Assembly: GCF_002101675.1 (NCBI RefSeq) | Contig: NZ_LQOY01000248.1 | Location: 30,376-94,375, forward strand | Direction of reading: 5' to 3' | Origin: Mycobacterium gordonae | GTDB lineage: Bacteria > Actinomycetota > Actinomycetes > Mycobacteriales > Mycobacteriaceae | DNA length: 64,000 nucleotides | Part shown: piece by piece, positions 42,833 to 51,830 of the stretch | Layout: each line of letters begins with the position of its first letter | How positions within the stretch are numbered: position 1 is the first letter of the stretch | The notes under the pieces: model-generated | Told to the model about the DNA's origin: nothing | What the model saw: only the letters and a program-made list of their open reading frames with translations | Database searches by the model: none | Made by a program: the position numbers and the translations under genes

Positions 42833-43543
42833 TTAGACCTCAGGAGGCGGCGCCGGCCGCCGGTTGACCCGCACCGCGATCCGCGGCAGCAGCCTGCCCG
42901 GCGACCGCTGGATGTCGTAGTCCCAATCCAGGCCCGTCCAGAGTTGCCACCCGCGCCACCGGGCAAGCAGCACGAAGCCGGCGCCGACCAGGGTGGCCAG
43001 CACCATGCCCGCCGACGCACGCCCCACATAGTCGAGGGCCACCGCCACCACGCTCGCGGCCACCGCGCAAGTGGCGTAGAGCGTGTTGCCGCCGAAGATT
43101 TGCGGTGTCCGTCGTACCGCGAGGTCCCGCAGCGCGCCGCCACCCACCGCGGTGATGGTGCCGAGCAGAATGGCGGGCAGCCAGCCCAGGCCGACGTGCA
43201 GGGTTTTCTGGGCTCCGGCGGCTGCCCAGCACCCCAGCGCCAGGGCGTCGACCACCGGGAAGACCAGCGCCCACGCGCGGTCGTGCACCGGGGTGAGGAA
43301 GGCGACGATCGCTCCGGCGATGACCGCCAGCGGGTACAAGAAGTCGGTGAGCGCGACCGGCGGGCCGTGTTGCAGCAGGGTGTCGCGGATCAAACCGCCG
43401 CCCAGTCCGGACAGGGTGGCCAGCGCGGCAAACCCGATGGGGTCCAGGTGCAATTCGCGGGCCACGATCCCGCCGAGGATGGCGTTGCCGAACACTCCGG
43501 TCAGGTCGATGACCCGCAGGAATTCGCCAACGGTATCGGTCAC
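42833..43543 (-). CDS. TRIC-type cation channel family membrane protein (UPF0126)
   Basis: A 236-aa protein with about seven helices built as two homologous halves, each with a glycine kink motif: LGGGLIRDTLL (about 47-57) and VGGGALRDLAV (about 133-143). This is the prokaryotic TRIC/YicG family, whose members form trimeric potassium-type channels. Start GTG 43543 lies six bases after TAACGT on this strand, so it may be leaderless, and is nine bases after the TetR stop. It is convergent with nadC and may be co-transcribed with the tetR gene. Confidence 0.85.
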   Translation of the reverse strand: MTDTVGEFLRVIDLTGVFGNAILGGIVARELHLDPIGFAALATLSGLGGGLIRDTLLQHGPPVALTDFLYPLAVIAGAIVAFLTPVHDRAWALVFPVVDALALGCWAAAGAQKTLHVGLGWLPAILLGTITAVGGGALRDLAVRRTPQIFGGNTLYATCAVAASVVAVALDYVGRASAGMVLATLVGAGFVLLARWRGWQLWTGLDWDYDIQRSPGRLLPRIAVRVNRRPAPPPEV

Positions 43544-43552
43544 GCCAATACG

Positions 43553-44119
43553 TTAAACCGTCAACAGCACGCGTGCCGCAGCCTTCGCGGCGTCGAGCGC
43601 GGCCGTGTCTCCGCTGGTCCGTGACAGGATCAGCGCTCCCTCGATCAACGAGATCACCGCCAGACCGGCCTGCCCGGCGCGGCCAGGGGCCCAGCCGTCC
43701 CGGCCCAGCCGGTCGGTGATCGCCGCGCACCATCCCGCAAAGGCCCGGGCGGCGGCGTCGCGCACCGCGGCACTGCCGTGCACGGCCTCGGTGGCCAGCG
43801 GTTCGACGGGGCAGCCGTCGCGGGGGTCACCGGCTAGGCCCGCTGCCAGCACGTCGATCCATCGATCGACGATGTCGCTGACCGGTCTGTCGGTGGACAG
43901 CAGCTGGCGCAGCAGTTGTTCGATGGCGGACCCGGTGGCCTCGACCGCCGCCGCCGCCAGCTGCTGTTTGCCGTGCGGAAAGTGGTGATAGAGCGAGCCG
44001 GGCTTGACGCCCGCGTCTTCGAGGATCTGGTTCAGGCCGGTGGCCGCGTACCCCTGGCGGCGGAACAACGTGGCCGCCGCGTCGAGGAGCGCGGCGCGGC
44101 TGCGGTCAGGTCTTGGCAT
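43553..44119 (-). CDS. TetR-family transcriptional repressor
   Basis: A 188-aa repressor. The helix-turn-helix (about 8-50, GYAATGLNQILEDAGVKPGSLYHHF) is of the LmrA/YxaF-like subgroup. The ligand-binding domain has CPVEPLATEAV and a long C-terminal helix. ATG 44119 (MPRPDRSRA) is chosen: TATTGT at 44132-44127 sits seven bases upstream on the minus strand, a leaderless layout. The frame to 44149 would start inside the operator. Likely represses itself and the divergent dehydrogenase. Confidence 0.88.
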   Translation of the reverse strand: MPRPDRSRAALLDAAATLFRRQGYAATGLNQILEDAGVKPGSLYHHFPHGKQQLAAAAVEATGSAIEQLLRQLLSTDRPVSDIVDRWIDVLAAGLAGDPRDGCPVEPLATEAVHGSAAVRDAAARAFAGWCAAITDRLGRDGWAPGRAGQAGLAVISLIEGALILSRTSGDTAALDAAKAAARVLLTV

Positions 44120-44123
44120 ACCC

Positions 44124-44159
44124 TTGACAATACTTGAGTGATCACTCAAGAATGTTGCA
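44124..44159 (+). promoter_or_regulatory. Promoter of the dehydrogenase gene
   Basis: TTGACA (44124-44129), an 18-bp spacer and AAGAAT (44148-44153) end six bases before ATG 44160. The TetR operator lies within the spacer and the -10 box, the classic position for repression. Confidence 0.6.
44133..44150. promoter_or_regulatory. TetR operator, perfect 18-bp palindrome
   Basis: CTTGAGTGATCACTCAAG is fully self-complementary and is placed between the divergent tetR and dehydrogenase starts. Confidence 0.85.
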
Positions 44160-45188
44160 ATGAGGCAACTAATCCACGCAGACGCCGGTAGCTACGAGTG
44201 GCGGGAGGTCGCCGACCTCGAGGTGTCGGCACCAGGGCAGGCCTTGGTCCGCCCGCTGGCGGTCGCGTGCTGCGACCTGGATGTCGCGGTCTGCGCGGGC
44301 CGGTTGCCGTTGCCGCCGGGTTACGCGGTCGGTCACGAGGGACTGGCCGAGGTCGTCGCGGTCGGTGACGCAGTCTCCGAGGTGCGGGTGGGGGACCGGG
44401 TGGTGGTGCCGTTCCAGATCAACTGCGGAACCTGCCGCGAATGTCGGCGCGGGGTGACCGGGTCCTGCGGTTCGCTGCCGTTGCTGGCGATGTACGGGAT
44501 GGGTCCGATCGCCGGTCTGGACGGCGGCGGTTTCATGTCGGATCTGGTGCGGGTGCCCTACGCCGACGCGATGCTGATGCCGGTCCCGGACGGGGTCGAT
44601 CCCGTGGCGATCGCGTCATTGTCGGACAACATCCCCGACGGCTGGCGCACGGTTGGACCATTTGCGGAAGAACTTGCCGGCCTGGACCCGGTCGACCGCC
44701 GGGTGCTGGTGGTCGGTCGGGCGTCGATCGGGTTGTACGCGGCGGCGTTCGCGGCCGCATTGGGAGCCCACGTCGACTACGTCGACACCGACCCGCACCG
44801 GCTGTCGGCCGCCGAGAAGCTGGGCGCGACCGTGCACGACCGGGTCAAGCCGGCCAAGCAGTGGGATCCGTATCCCGTCACGGTGAACACGTCGGCCGAC
44901 CCGGCGCTGCTGGCTGCCGCGTTGCGCGCGACCTGGCCCGATGGGGTGTGCACCGACACCGGCATCTACTACCAGCCGGCCGTCGAGTTGGCGTTGTTAC
45001 CGCTCTATACCCGCGGCGTGCGGTTCGTCACCGGCCGGGTCAACGCCCGCGCCGCCATCCCGCAGGTCCTGGAATTGCTGGCCGCCGGCTGTGACCTGTC
45101 GCCGGCCGTCGACCGCATGGTGCCGTGGGAGGAGGCGCCGGAGGCGTGGCCGGCGATGACCGGCAAAACCGTCTTCGTCCGCAGCTGA
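44160..45188 (+). CDS. Zinc-type alcohol dehydrogenase (MDR superfamily)
   Basis: A 342-aa medium-chain dehydrogenase. Catalytic-zinc region residues include CCDLD and GHEG (about 57-60). Four structural-zinc cysteines occur as C-x2-C-x2-C-x7-C in CGTCRECRRGVTGSC. The nucleotide-binding fold is near RVLVVGRASIGLYAAAFAAALGA, where the usual GxGxxG is altered to GRASIG, so cofactor binding may be non-standard. The acidic residue after the second strand (YVDTDPHR) suggests NAD. Substrate unknown. Expression is probably induced by a ligand of the adjacent TetR regulator. Confidence 0.88.
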   Translation: MRQLIHADAGSYEWREVADLEVSAPGQALVRPLAVACCDLDVAVCAGRLPLPPGYAVGHEGLAEVVAVGDAVSEVRVGDRVVVPFQINCGTCRECRRGVTGSCGSLPLLAMYGMGPIAGLDGGGFMSDLVRVPYADAMLMPVPDGVDPVAIASLSDNIPDGWRTVGPFAEELAGLDPVDRRVLVVGRASIGLYAAAFAAALGAHVDYVDTDPHRLSAAEKLGATVHDRVKPAKQWDPYPVTVNTSADPALLAAALRATWPDGVCTDTGIYYQPAVELALLPLYTRGVRFVTGRVNARAAIPQVLELLAAGCDLSPAVDRMVPWEEAPEAWPAMTGKTVFVRS

Positions 45189-45286
45189 ATCTCGGCACTT
45201 CGCGTGTGCGGTCACGACGCAAATACTGCCGATTTGCCTCCCTCGGCGCACACCGAAGGCGGTGAGCGCACACTCGACGCCGGGGA

Positions 45287-45709
45287 TCAGGCGATGTCGC
45301 CCACGAAGACCGCCATGCGGCGCAGTTGTGTCCGCGCCATCTTGGGCAGGCCCTCGGCTTCCGGGCCGGTGGTGCCGGCCGGCAGGATGCGCGCATTCGT
45401 GATGTGCAGCGTCTGGCGGGCGTAGCGCACGTCGGCCTCGCCGGCGGCGACGACGTTCTTCACCCAGTCGGTCTTGCCGTGCCCCAGGGCGATCGCCAGC
45501 ACATTGCCCTTGCGGTAGGTGGTCACGATCGTCTGGTACGCCTTACCGGACTTGCGGCCGCGATGTTCGATGGTCGCGGTGCCGGGCAGGTACCGGGCGA
45601 TCGGCTTCAGCAGCGGGTTGAGGTACTTGACCTGGATGTTCTCGAACCACACCGGGAAGATCATTGGGACGCCTGGGGCGTTGTTGGGGTGTTGATCCCG
45701 TGCAGACAT
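45287..45709 (-). CDS. Ddn-like deazaflavin (F420)-dependent nitroreductase family protein, Rv1598c-type
   Basis: A 140-aa split-barrel protein. The hallmark IEHRGRKSGKAYQTIVTTYRKG and the TDWVKNVVAAG helix (W with N) are typical of the Ddn family, which uses reduced F420 to reduce quinones and nitroaromatics. It corresponds to Rv1598c beside hisD. ATG 45709 has AAAGGAG upstream; the long frame extending to 47083 is antisense to hisD and not real. Its physiological substrate is unknown; menaquinone reduction is the usual suggestion for the family. Confidence 0.85.
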   Translation of the reverse strand: MSARDQHPNNAPGVPMIFPVWFENIQVKYLNPLLKPIARYLPGTATIEHRGRKSGKAYQTIVTTYRKGNVLAIALGHGKTDWVKNVVAAGEADVRYARQTLHITNARILPAGTTGPEAEGLPKMARTQLRRMAVFVGDIA

Positions 45710-45781
45710 GGCTGGCTCCTTTTTACCCGCGCACTGTACCGGTCGAATATCGACTTGAGCTGCTCTGGGACAATGGTCGAC

Positions 45782-47116
45782 GTGACCACATCGCCTTCGC
45801 CACTGGCCCGTATCGACTTGCGGGGTGTGGAGTTGACGGCTGCGCGCTTGCGCGCTGAGCTGCCCCGCGGCGGCGTGGACGTCGAAGCCGTGCTCCCCAA
45901 GGTGCGGCCCATCGTCGAGGCCGTCGCCGAGCGGGGTGCGGTGGCCGCGCTGAACTACGGCGAGGAGTTCGACGGTGTCCGGCCCGCCGCCGTCCGGGTA
46001 CCCGACAGCGCGCTGGAAGCAGCCGTCGTCGGCCTCGACGCCGACGTGCGCGAAGCGCTGCAGGTGATGATCGAACGGACCCGCGCCGTCCACGCCGATC
46101 AACGTCGTGCCGACACCACGACGACGCTGGGCCCGGGCGCCACCGTCACCGAACGCTGGGTCCCCGTGGAGCGGGTGGGGTTGTACGTGCCCGGCGGCAA
46201 CGCGGTCTACCCGTCCAGCGTGGTGATGAACGTGGTGCCGGCCCAGGCGGCCGGGGTCGAGTCGCTCGTCGTGGCCAGTCCGCCGCAGGCGGCCTTCGGC
46301 GGCCTGCCGCACCCGACCATCCTGGCCGCCGCACACCTGCTGGGCGTCGACGAAGTGTGGGCGGTCGGCGGGGCGCAGGCGGTGGCGTTGCTGGCTTACG
46401 GCGGCACCGACACCGGCGGCAGCGAACTCGTCCCGGTCGACATGATCACCGGACCCGGCAACATCTACGTCACGGCCGCCAAACGGCTGTGCCGATCCCA
46501 GGTCGGCATCGACGCCGAAGCCGGGCCCACCGAGATCGCCATCCTGGCCGACCACACCGCAGACCCCGCACACGTGGCCGCCGACCTGATCAGCCAGGCC
46601 GAACACGACGAGATGGCCGCAAGCGTCCTCGTCACCCCCAGCCCCGAGCTGGCCGACGCCACCGACGCCGAACTCGCCGCCCAGCTGCAGACCACCGTTC
46701 ACCGTGAGCGGGTGACCACGGCGCTTGCCGGCCCGCAGTCGAAGATCATCCTGACCGACGACCTTGATGCGGCGGTCAAGGTGGTCAACGCCTACGCCGC
46801 CGAGCATCTGGAGATTCAGACCGCCGATGCGGCAGCGGTGGCGACCCGGATCCGTTCGGCCGGAGCCATTTTCGTCGGGCCCTATGCACCGGTGAGCCTC
46901 GGCGACTACTGCGCCGGCTCCAACCACGTGCTGCCCACCGCCGGCAGCGCCCGCCACTCCAGCGGCCTGTCGGTGCAGACCTTCCTGCGCGGCATCCACG
47001 TCGTCGACTACACCGAGGCCGCGCTCAAGGACGTCTCGGGTCACGTCGTCACGCTGGCCAAGGCCGAAGACCTGCCGTCGCACGGCGAGGCCATTCGCCG
47101 GAGGTTCGAGCGATGA
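45782..47116 (+). CDS. hisD: Histidinol dehydrogenase
   Basis: A 444-aa zinc enzyme oxidising histidinol to histidine in two NAD-dependent steps. Motifs: PGGNAVYPSSVVMN, GTDTGGSELVPVDMITGPGN, GPTEIAILADHTADP and SLGDYCAGSNHVLPT. GTG 45782 (VTTSPSPL) matches the M. tuberculosis start and lies seven bases after GACAAT (45769-45774), a -10 candidate; ATG 45773 in frame is the alternative. First gene of the his operon. Confidence 0.95.
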   Translation: MTTSPSPLARIDLRGVELTAARLRAELPRGGVDVEAVLPKVRPIVEAVAERGAVAALNYGEEFDGVRPAAVRVPDSALEAAVVGLDADVREALQVMIERTRAVHADQRRADTTTTLGPGATVTERWVPVERVGLYVPGGNAVYPSSVVMNVVPAQAAGVESLVVASPPQAAFGGLPHPTILAAAHLLGVDEVWAVGGAQAVALLAYGGTDTGGSELVPVDMITGPGNIYVTAAKRLCRSQVGIDAEAGPTEIAILADHTADPAHVAADLISQAEHDEMAASVLVTPSPELADATDAELAAQLQTTVHRERVTTALAGPQSKIILTDDLDAAVKVVNAYAAEHLEIQTADAAAVATRIRSAGAIFVGPYAPVSLGDYCAGSNHVLPTAGSARHSSGLSVQTFLRGIHVVDYTEAALKDVSGHVVTLAKAEDLPSHGEAIRRRFER

Positions 47117-48252
47117 CTCGACCTACCCTCGACGAGCTGCCGCTGCGGGAGGACCTGCGCGGCAAGTCGCCCTACGGCGCGCCGCAACTCGACGTGCCGG
47201 TGCGGCTGAACACCAACGAGAATCCGCACCCGCCGACCCAGGCGCTGATCGACGACGTCGTGCGCTCGGTGCGCGAGGCGGCTGCCGACCTGCACCGCTA
47301 CCCGGACCGGGACGCGGTGGCGCTGCGCACCGACCTGGCCGCCTATCTCAGCGCTCAGGTCGGGATACCTGTCGCCGTCGAAAGCGTGTGGGCCGCAAAT
47401 GGTTCCAATGAAATCCTGCAGCAGCTGCTGCAAGCCTTCGGCGGGCCGGGCCGCAGCGCCATCGGCTTCGTCCCGTCGTATTCGATGCACCCCATCATCT
47501 CCGACGGCACCCGCACCGAATGGCTCGAAGCCGCGCGCGCGGATGACTTCAGCCTGGACATCGAGCAGGCAGTCGCCGCCGTGGTGGACCGCCGGCCCAA
47601 TGTGGTTTTCGTCGCCAGCCCGAATAACCCATCCGGACAGAGCATCTCGCTGGCCGAACTGCGCCGGCTGCTCGACGTGGCACCGGGCATCGTGATCGTC
47701 GACGAAGCCTACGGCGAGTTCTCCTCGCAGCCCAGCGCCATCACCCTGGTCGACGAATACCCGACCAAGCTCGTCGTCACCCGGACCATGAGTAAGGCGT
47801 TCGCGTTCGCCGGCGGGCGACTGGGCTACCTGGTCGCCACTCCGGCGCTGGTCGAAGCCATGCTGTTGGTCCGGCTGCCCTACCACCTGTCGTCGGTCAC
47901 TCAGGCGGCCGCCCGCGCGGCGCTGCGGCACGCCGATGACACCCTGGGCAGCGTCGCCGCCCTGATCGCCGAACGGGAACGGGTGTCAACGGCGCTGGTG
48001 CACATGGGGTTTCGGGTCATTCCCAGCGATGCCAACTTCGTCCTGTTCGGTGAGTTCGCGGACGCGGCGGCCGCCTGGCAGCATTACCTGGAAGCCGGCG
48101 TCCTGATTCGCGACGTCGGCATTCCGGGTTATCTGCGCGCCACCATCGGAATGGACGACGAGAACGACGCGTTCTTGCGGGTGAGCGCCCAGATCGCCAC
48201 CAGTGATCTGGCCGGCCCCAGCACGGTACGCGCGGAAGTAGGAGCATCGTGA
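47113..48252 (+). CDS. hisC: Histidinol-phosphate aminotransferase
   Basis: A 379-aa PLP enzyme. Lysine K228 lies in TRTMSKAFAFAGGRLGY. RLNTNENPHPP, ASPNNPSGQ and IVDEAYGEF are family motifs. ATG 47113 overlaps the hisD stop (ATGA), and the stop overlaps hisB (GTGA). Confidence 0.96.
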   Translation: MTRPTLDELPLREDLRGKSPYGAPQLDVPVRLNTNENPHPPTQALIDDVVRSVREAAADLHRYPDRDAVALRTDLAAYLSAQVGIPVAVESVWAANGSNEILQQLLQAFGGPGRSAIGFVPSYSMHPIISDGTRTEWLEAARADDFSLDIEQAVAAVVDRRPNVVFVASPNNPSGQSISLAELRRLLDVAPGIVIVDEAYGEFSSQPSAITLVDEYPTKLVVTRTMSKAFAFAGGRLGYLVATPALVEAMLLVRLPYHLSSVTQAAARAALRHADDTLGSVAALIAERERVSTALVHMGFRVIPSDANFVLFGEFADAAAAWQHYLEAGVLIRDVGIPGYLRATIGMDDENDAFLRVSAQIATSDLAGPSTVRAEVGAS

Positions 48253-48866
48253 CAACCGAACACCGGCGTGCGCGCATCGAACGCCGCACCCGCGAATCCG
48301 ACATCGTGATTGAACTCGACCTCGACGGCACGGGTGAGGTGGATATCGACACCGGCGTCCCGTTCTACGACCACATGCTGACCGCGCTGGGCAGCCACGC
48401 CAGCTTCGACCTGATGGTGCGCACCAAGGGCGACGTGGAGATCGAGGCGCACCACACCATCGAGGACACCGCGATCGCCCTGGGCACCGCGCTCGGGCAG
48501 GCCCTCGGCGACAAGAAGGGCATCCGGCGCTTCGGCGATGCGTTCATCCCGATGGACGAGACGCTGGCTCACGCCGCCGTCGACGTGTCCGGCCGCCCGT
48601 ACTGTGTGCACACCGGCGAACCGGATCACCTGCAGCACACCACGATCGCCGGGAACTCGGTGCCCTACCACACCGTCATCAACCGGCATGTGTTCGAGTC
48701 GCTGGCCTCCAACGCCCGCATCGCATTGCACGTGCGGGTGCTCTACGGGCGCGACCCGCACCACATCACCGAGGCGCAGTACAAGGCCGTCGCCCGCGCG
48801 CTGCGCCAGGCTGTCGAGCCCGACCCGCGGGTGTCGGGTGTGCCGTCCACCAAAGGTGTGTTGTGA
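48249..48866 (+). CDS. hisB: Imidazoleglycerol-phosphate dehydratase
   Basis: A 205-aa monofunctional HisB without the phosphatase domain of the enterobacterial fusion. Two metal-binding histidine clusters are seen in repeat halves: EAHHTIED and YHTVINRHVFE. FYDHMLTALGSHASFDL is conserved. GTG 48249 overlaps the hisC stop. Histidinol-phosphate phosphatase must therefore come from another gene. Confidence 0.96.
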   Translation: MTTEHRRARIERRTRESDIVIELDLDGTGEVDIDTGVPFYDHMLTALGSHASFDLMVRTKGDVEIEAHHTIEDTAIALGTALGQALGDKKGIRRFGDAFIPMDETLAHAAVDVSGRPYCVHTGEPDHLQHTTIAGNSVPYHTVINRHVFESLASNARIALHVRVLYGRDPHHITEAQYKAVARALRQAVEPDPRVSGVPSTKGVL

Positions 48867-49483
48867 CAGGCAAATCCGTCGTAGTGCTGGACTACGGCTC
48901 CGGTAATCTGCGCTCGGCGCAGCGCGCGCTGGAGCGTGTTGGTGCGAACGTCGAAGTCACCGCGGACCCCGAGAAGGCCCTGGCTGCGGACGGATTAGTG
49001 GTGCCCGGTGTCGGCGCCTTCGAGGCGTGCATGACCGGCCTGCGCAAGATCGAGGGCGAGCGGATCATCGCCGAGCGGGTCGCCGCCGGACATCCGGTGC
49101 TGGGCGTCTGCGTGGGCATGCAGATCCTGTTCGCCCGAGGGGTGGAGTTCGGGGTGGAGACCACCGGGTGCGGCCAGTGGCCCGGCGCGGTGACCCGCTT
49201 GGATGCGCCGGTGATCCCGCACATGGGCTGGAACGTGGTCGACGCTGCGCCGGACAGCGTCCTCTTCCGGGGCCTCAGCGCCGACACCCGGTTCTATTTC
49301 GTCCACTCCTACGCCGCGCAGCGGTGGGAAGGTTCACCCGAAGCGATGTTGACGTGGGCCACACATCAGGTGCCGTTTCTGGCGGCGGTGGAGGACGGAC
49401 CTTTGTCCGCCACCCAGTTCCACCCGGAGAAGAGCGGGGACGCCGGGGCCGCAATCCTGCACAACTGGGTCGAGGGGCTGTAG
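48863..49483 (+). CDS. hisH: Imidazole glycerol phosphate synthase, glutaminase subunit
   Basis: A 206-aa class I amidotransferase. Nucleophile C83 is in GVCVGMQILF, and the catalytic His-Glu pair is in QFHPEKSGDAG. It supplies ammonia to HisF. GTG 48863 overlaps the hisB stop (GTGA). Confidence 0.96.
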   Translation: MTGKSVVVLDYGSGNLRSAQRALERVGANVEVTADPEKALAADGLVVPGVGAFEACMTGLRKIEGERIIAERVAAGHPVLGVCVGMQILFARGVEFGVETTGCGQWPGAVTRLDAPVIPHMGWNVVDAAPDSVLFRGLSADTRFYFVHSYAAQRWEGSPEAMLTWATHQVPFLAAVEDGPLSATQFHPEKSGDAGAAILHNWVEGL

Positions 49484-49485
49484 CC

Positions 49486-50220
49486 ATGGCGCTGATTCTG
49501 TTGCCGGCCGTCGACGTCGTCGAAGGACGTGCGGTGCGCCTGGTACAGGGCAAGGCCGGCAGTGAAACCGAGTACGGCTCGGCGCTGGACGCCGCCCTGG
49601 GCTGGCAACGTGACGGCACCGACTGGATCCACCTGGTCGACCTCGACGCCGCCTTCGGTCGCGGTTCCAACCGCGAACTGCTGGCCGAGGTGGTCGGAAA
49701 ACTCGACGTGCAAGTGGAACTCTCCGGCGGCATCCGCGACGATGATTCCCTGGCCGCCGCACTGGCCACCGGTTGTGCCCGGGTGAATGTGGGCACCGCG
49801 GCCCTGGAGGACCCGCAGTGGTGCGCCCGGGCGATTGCCGAGCACGGCGACAAGGTGGCCGTCGGACTCGACGTCCAGATTGTTGACGGCGCGCACCGGT
49901 TGCGCGGCCGCGGGTGGGAGACCGACGGCGGCGACCTGTGGGAGGTGCTGGACCGCCTCAACGCCGAGGGTTGCTCGCGCTACGTCGTCACCGACGTCAC
50001 CAAGGACGGCACCCTGACCGGGCCCAACCTCGATCTGTTGGCCAGGGTCGCCGAACGCACCGACGCGCCGGTGATCGCCTCGGGAGGTGTGTCCAGTCTG
50101 GACGACCTGCGCGCGATCGCGACGCTGACCGACCGCGGCATCGAGGGAGCCATCGTCGGCAAGGCCCTGTATGCCGGCCGGTTCACGCTGCCGCAGGCGC
50201 TGGACGCGGTGCGGGAGTAA
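49486..50220 (+). CDS. priA: Bifunctional HisA/TrpF isomerase
   Basis: A 244-aa beta/alpha barrel. Catalytic aspartates D10 (LPAVDVVEG) and D170 (VVTDVTKDGT) and the two phosphate loops (VELSGGIRDD; VIASGGVSSL) are clear. In actinobacteria this protein catalyses both the HisA step and phosphoribosylanthranilate isomerisation (TrpF). The trp genes in this window contain no trpF, which fits that dual role. ATG 49486 lies two bases after the hisH stop. Confidence 0.93.
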   Translation: MALILLPAVDVVEGRAVRLVQGKAGSETEYGSALDAALGWQRDGTDWIHLVDLDAAFGRGSNRELLAEVVGKLDVQVELSGGIRDDDSLAAALATGCARVNVGTAALEDPQWCARAIAEHGDKVAVGLDVQIVDGAHRLRGRGWETDGGDLWEVLDRLNAEGCSRYVVTDVTKDGTLTGPNLDLLARVAERTDAPVIASGGVSSLDDLRAIATLTDRGIEGAIVGKALYAGRFTLPQALDAVRE

Positions 50221-50224
50221 GCGC

Positions 50225-51025
50225 GTGGATCTAGAAGCGCTGGTTCGACAAGCATCGGACATCCTGGACGATGCCGTCGAGCCGTTCCTTGCCGGGCACC
50301 GCGCCGATTCGGCGGTCCGTAAGAAGGGCAACGACTTCGCCACCGAGGTCGACCTCGCCATCGAACGCCAGGTCGTCGATGCGTTGGTCGCGCGGACCGG
50401 CATCGAAGTGCACGGCGAAGAATACGGCGGTGCCGACGTGGACTCCCCGTGGGTGTGGGTGTTGGATCCGGTCGACGGCACCTTCAACTACGCCGCCGGT
50501 TCGCCGATGGCAGGAATCCTGCTGGGGCTGCTGCGCGACGGCGAACCGGTGGCCGGCCTGACCTGGCTGCCCTTCACCGGCCAGCGCTACACCGCCGTGG
50601 ACGGTGGTCCACTGATGAAAAACGGTGAGCCGCAGCCGAAGTTGGCACCCGGGGAGTTGGCCGATGCGCTCGTAGGCGCCGGCTCGTTCAGCGCCGACTC
50701 GCGGGGACGTTTCCCGGGCCGGTACCGGGTAGCGCTACTGGAGAACCTCAGCCGGCTCTCCTCGCGGCTGCGCATGCACGGTTCCACCGGCATCGACCTC
50801 GCCTTCGTCGCCGACGGAATTTTGGGCGCCGCAATCAGTTTCGGCAGCCACGTCTGGGACCACGCCGCCGGAGTGGTGCTGGTGCGCGCCGCCGGCGGTG
50901 TCGTCACCGATCTGGCCGGCGAACGATGGACGCCGGCGTCGCGGTCCGCGCTGGCCGCCGCGCCTGGCGTCCATGAGGAGATTCTCGAAATCCTGCGCAG
51001 CACAGGGCAACCGGAGGATTACTGA
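50225..51025 (+). CDS. impA: Inositol-monophosphatase-family phosphatase
   Basis: A 266-aa magnesium phosphatase. Metal-site motifs are HGEEYGG, WVLDPVDGTFNYAAG and the C-terminal SHVWDHAAGVVLVRAAGG. It corresponds to Rv1604, annotated ImpA. Since hisB here is monofunctional and this gene lies inside the his operon, histidinol-phosphatase (HisN-like) activity is conceivable; in M. tuberculosis a different family member (Rv3137) has been assigned HisN. GTG 50225 lies four bases after the priA stop. Confidence 0.88.
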   Translation: MDLEALVRQASDILDDAVEPFLAGHRADSAVRKKGNDFATEVDLAIERQVVDALVARTGIEVHGEEYGGADVDSPWVWVLDPVDGTFNYAAGSPMAGILLGLLRDGEPVAGLTWLPFTGQRYTAVDGGPLMKNGEPQPKLAPGELADALVGAGSFSADSRGRFPGRYRVALLENLSRLSSRLRMHGSTGIDLAFVADGILGAAISFGSHVWDHAAGVVLVRAAGGVVTDLAGERWTPASRSALAAAPGVHEEILEILRSTGQPEDY

Positions 51026-51026
51026 G

Positions 51027-51830
51027 ATGCAGCATCACTCCGGCGACGGGCTCGCCGTGCGGGTGATTCCGTGCCTGGACGTCGATGACGGCCGGGTGGT
51101 CAAGGGCGTCAACTTCGAAAACCTCAGAGACGCCGGTGATCCCGTCGAACTGGCGGCGGCATACGACGCGGAGGGCGCCGACGAACTGACGTTCCTCGAC
51201 GTGACCGCGTCTTCCTCCGGCCGGGCCACCATGCTCGACGTGGTGCGCCGCACCGCCGAGCAGGTGTTCATCCCGCTCACCGTCGGTGGCGGCGTCCGCA
51301 CCGTGGCCGACGTCGACACGTTGCTGCGCGCCGGGGCGGACAAGGTGTCGGTCAACACCGCAGCCATCGCCCGCCCGGACCTACTGGCAGAGATGGCGCG
51401 ACAGTTCGGTTCGCAGTGCATCGTGTTGTCGGTGGATGCGCGGACCGTGCCCGAGGGTTCGCCGCCGACGCCGTCGGGTTGGGAGGTCACCACTCACGGC
51501 GGCCGGCAGGGGACCGGAATCGACGCGGTGCAGTGGGCGGCCCGCGGCGCCGAATTGGGCGTGGGGGAGATCCTGCTGAACTCGATGGACGCCGACGGCA
51601 CCAAAGCGGGGTTCGATCTGGCGATGCTGCGCGCGGTGCGGGCGGCGGTCACCGTTCCGGTGATCGCCAGTGGCGGCGCCGGGGCGGTGGAGCATTTCGC
51701 GCCGGCGGTCGACGCGGGAGCGGATGCGGTGTTGGCGGCCAGCGTGTTTCACTTCCGCGAGTTGAGCATCGGGCAGGTCAAGGCGGCGATGGCCGCCGAA
51801 GACATCACCGTGCGGATGACGGCGCTATGA
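51027..51830 (+). CDS. hisF: Imidazole glycerol phosphate synthase, cyclase subunit
   Basis: A 267-aa barrel that uses ammonia from HisH to close the imidazole ring and release AICAR. Catalytic aspartates lie in IPCLDVDDGRVVKG and LLNSMDADGTK. The phosphate loops are TVGGGVRT and IASGGAGA. ATG 51027 starts one base after the impA stop; GGAGG is ten bases upstream. Confidence 0.96.
   Translation: MQHHSGDGLAVRVIPCLDVDDGRVVKGVNFENLRDAGDPVELAAAYDAEGADELTFLDVTASSSGRATMLDVVRRTAEQVFIPLTVGGGVRTVADVDTLLRAGADKVSVNTAAIARPDLLAEMARQFGSQCIVLSVDARTVPEGSPPTPSGWEVTTHGGRQGTGIDAVQWAARGAELGVGEILLNSMDADGTKAGFDLAMLRAVRAAVTVPVIASGGAGAVEHFAPAVDAGADAVLAASVFHFRELSIGQVKAAMAAEDITVRMTAL

Noticed and set aside
45189..45286. 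Possible small repeat or gene between the dehydrogenase and the Ddn-like gene
   Set aside because: The stretch has GTGTGCGG and GCGCACAC segments that could pair loosely, but the match is short and imperfect, and no open frame fits.
45287..47083. 598-aa minus-strand frame covering hisD
   Set aside because: Only its last 140 residues are a real protein (the Ddn-like gene from 45709); the rest is antisense to hisD.
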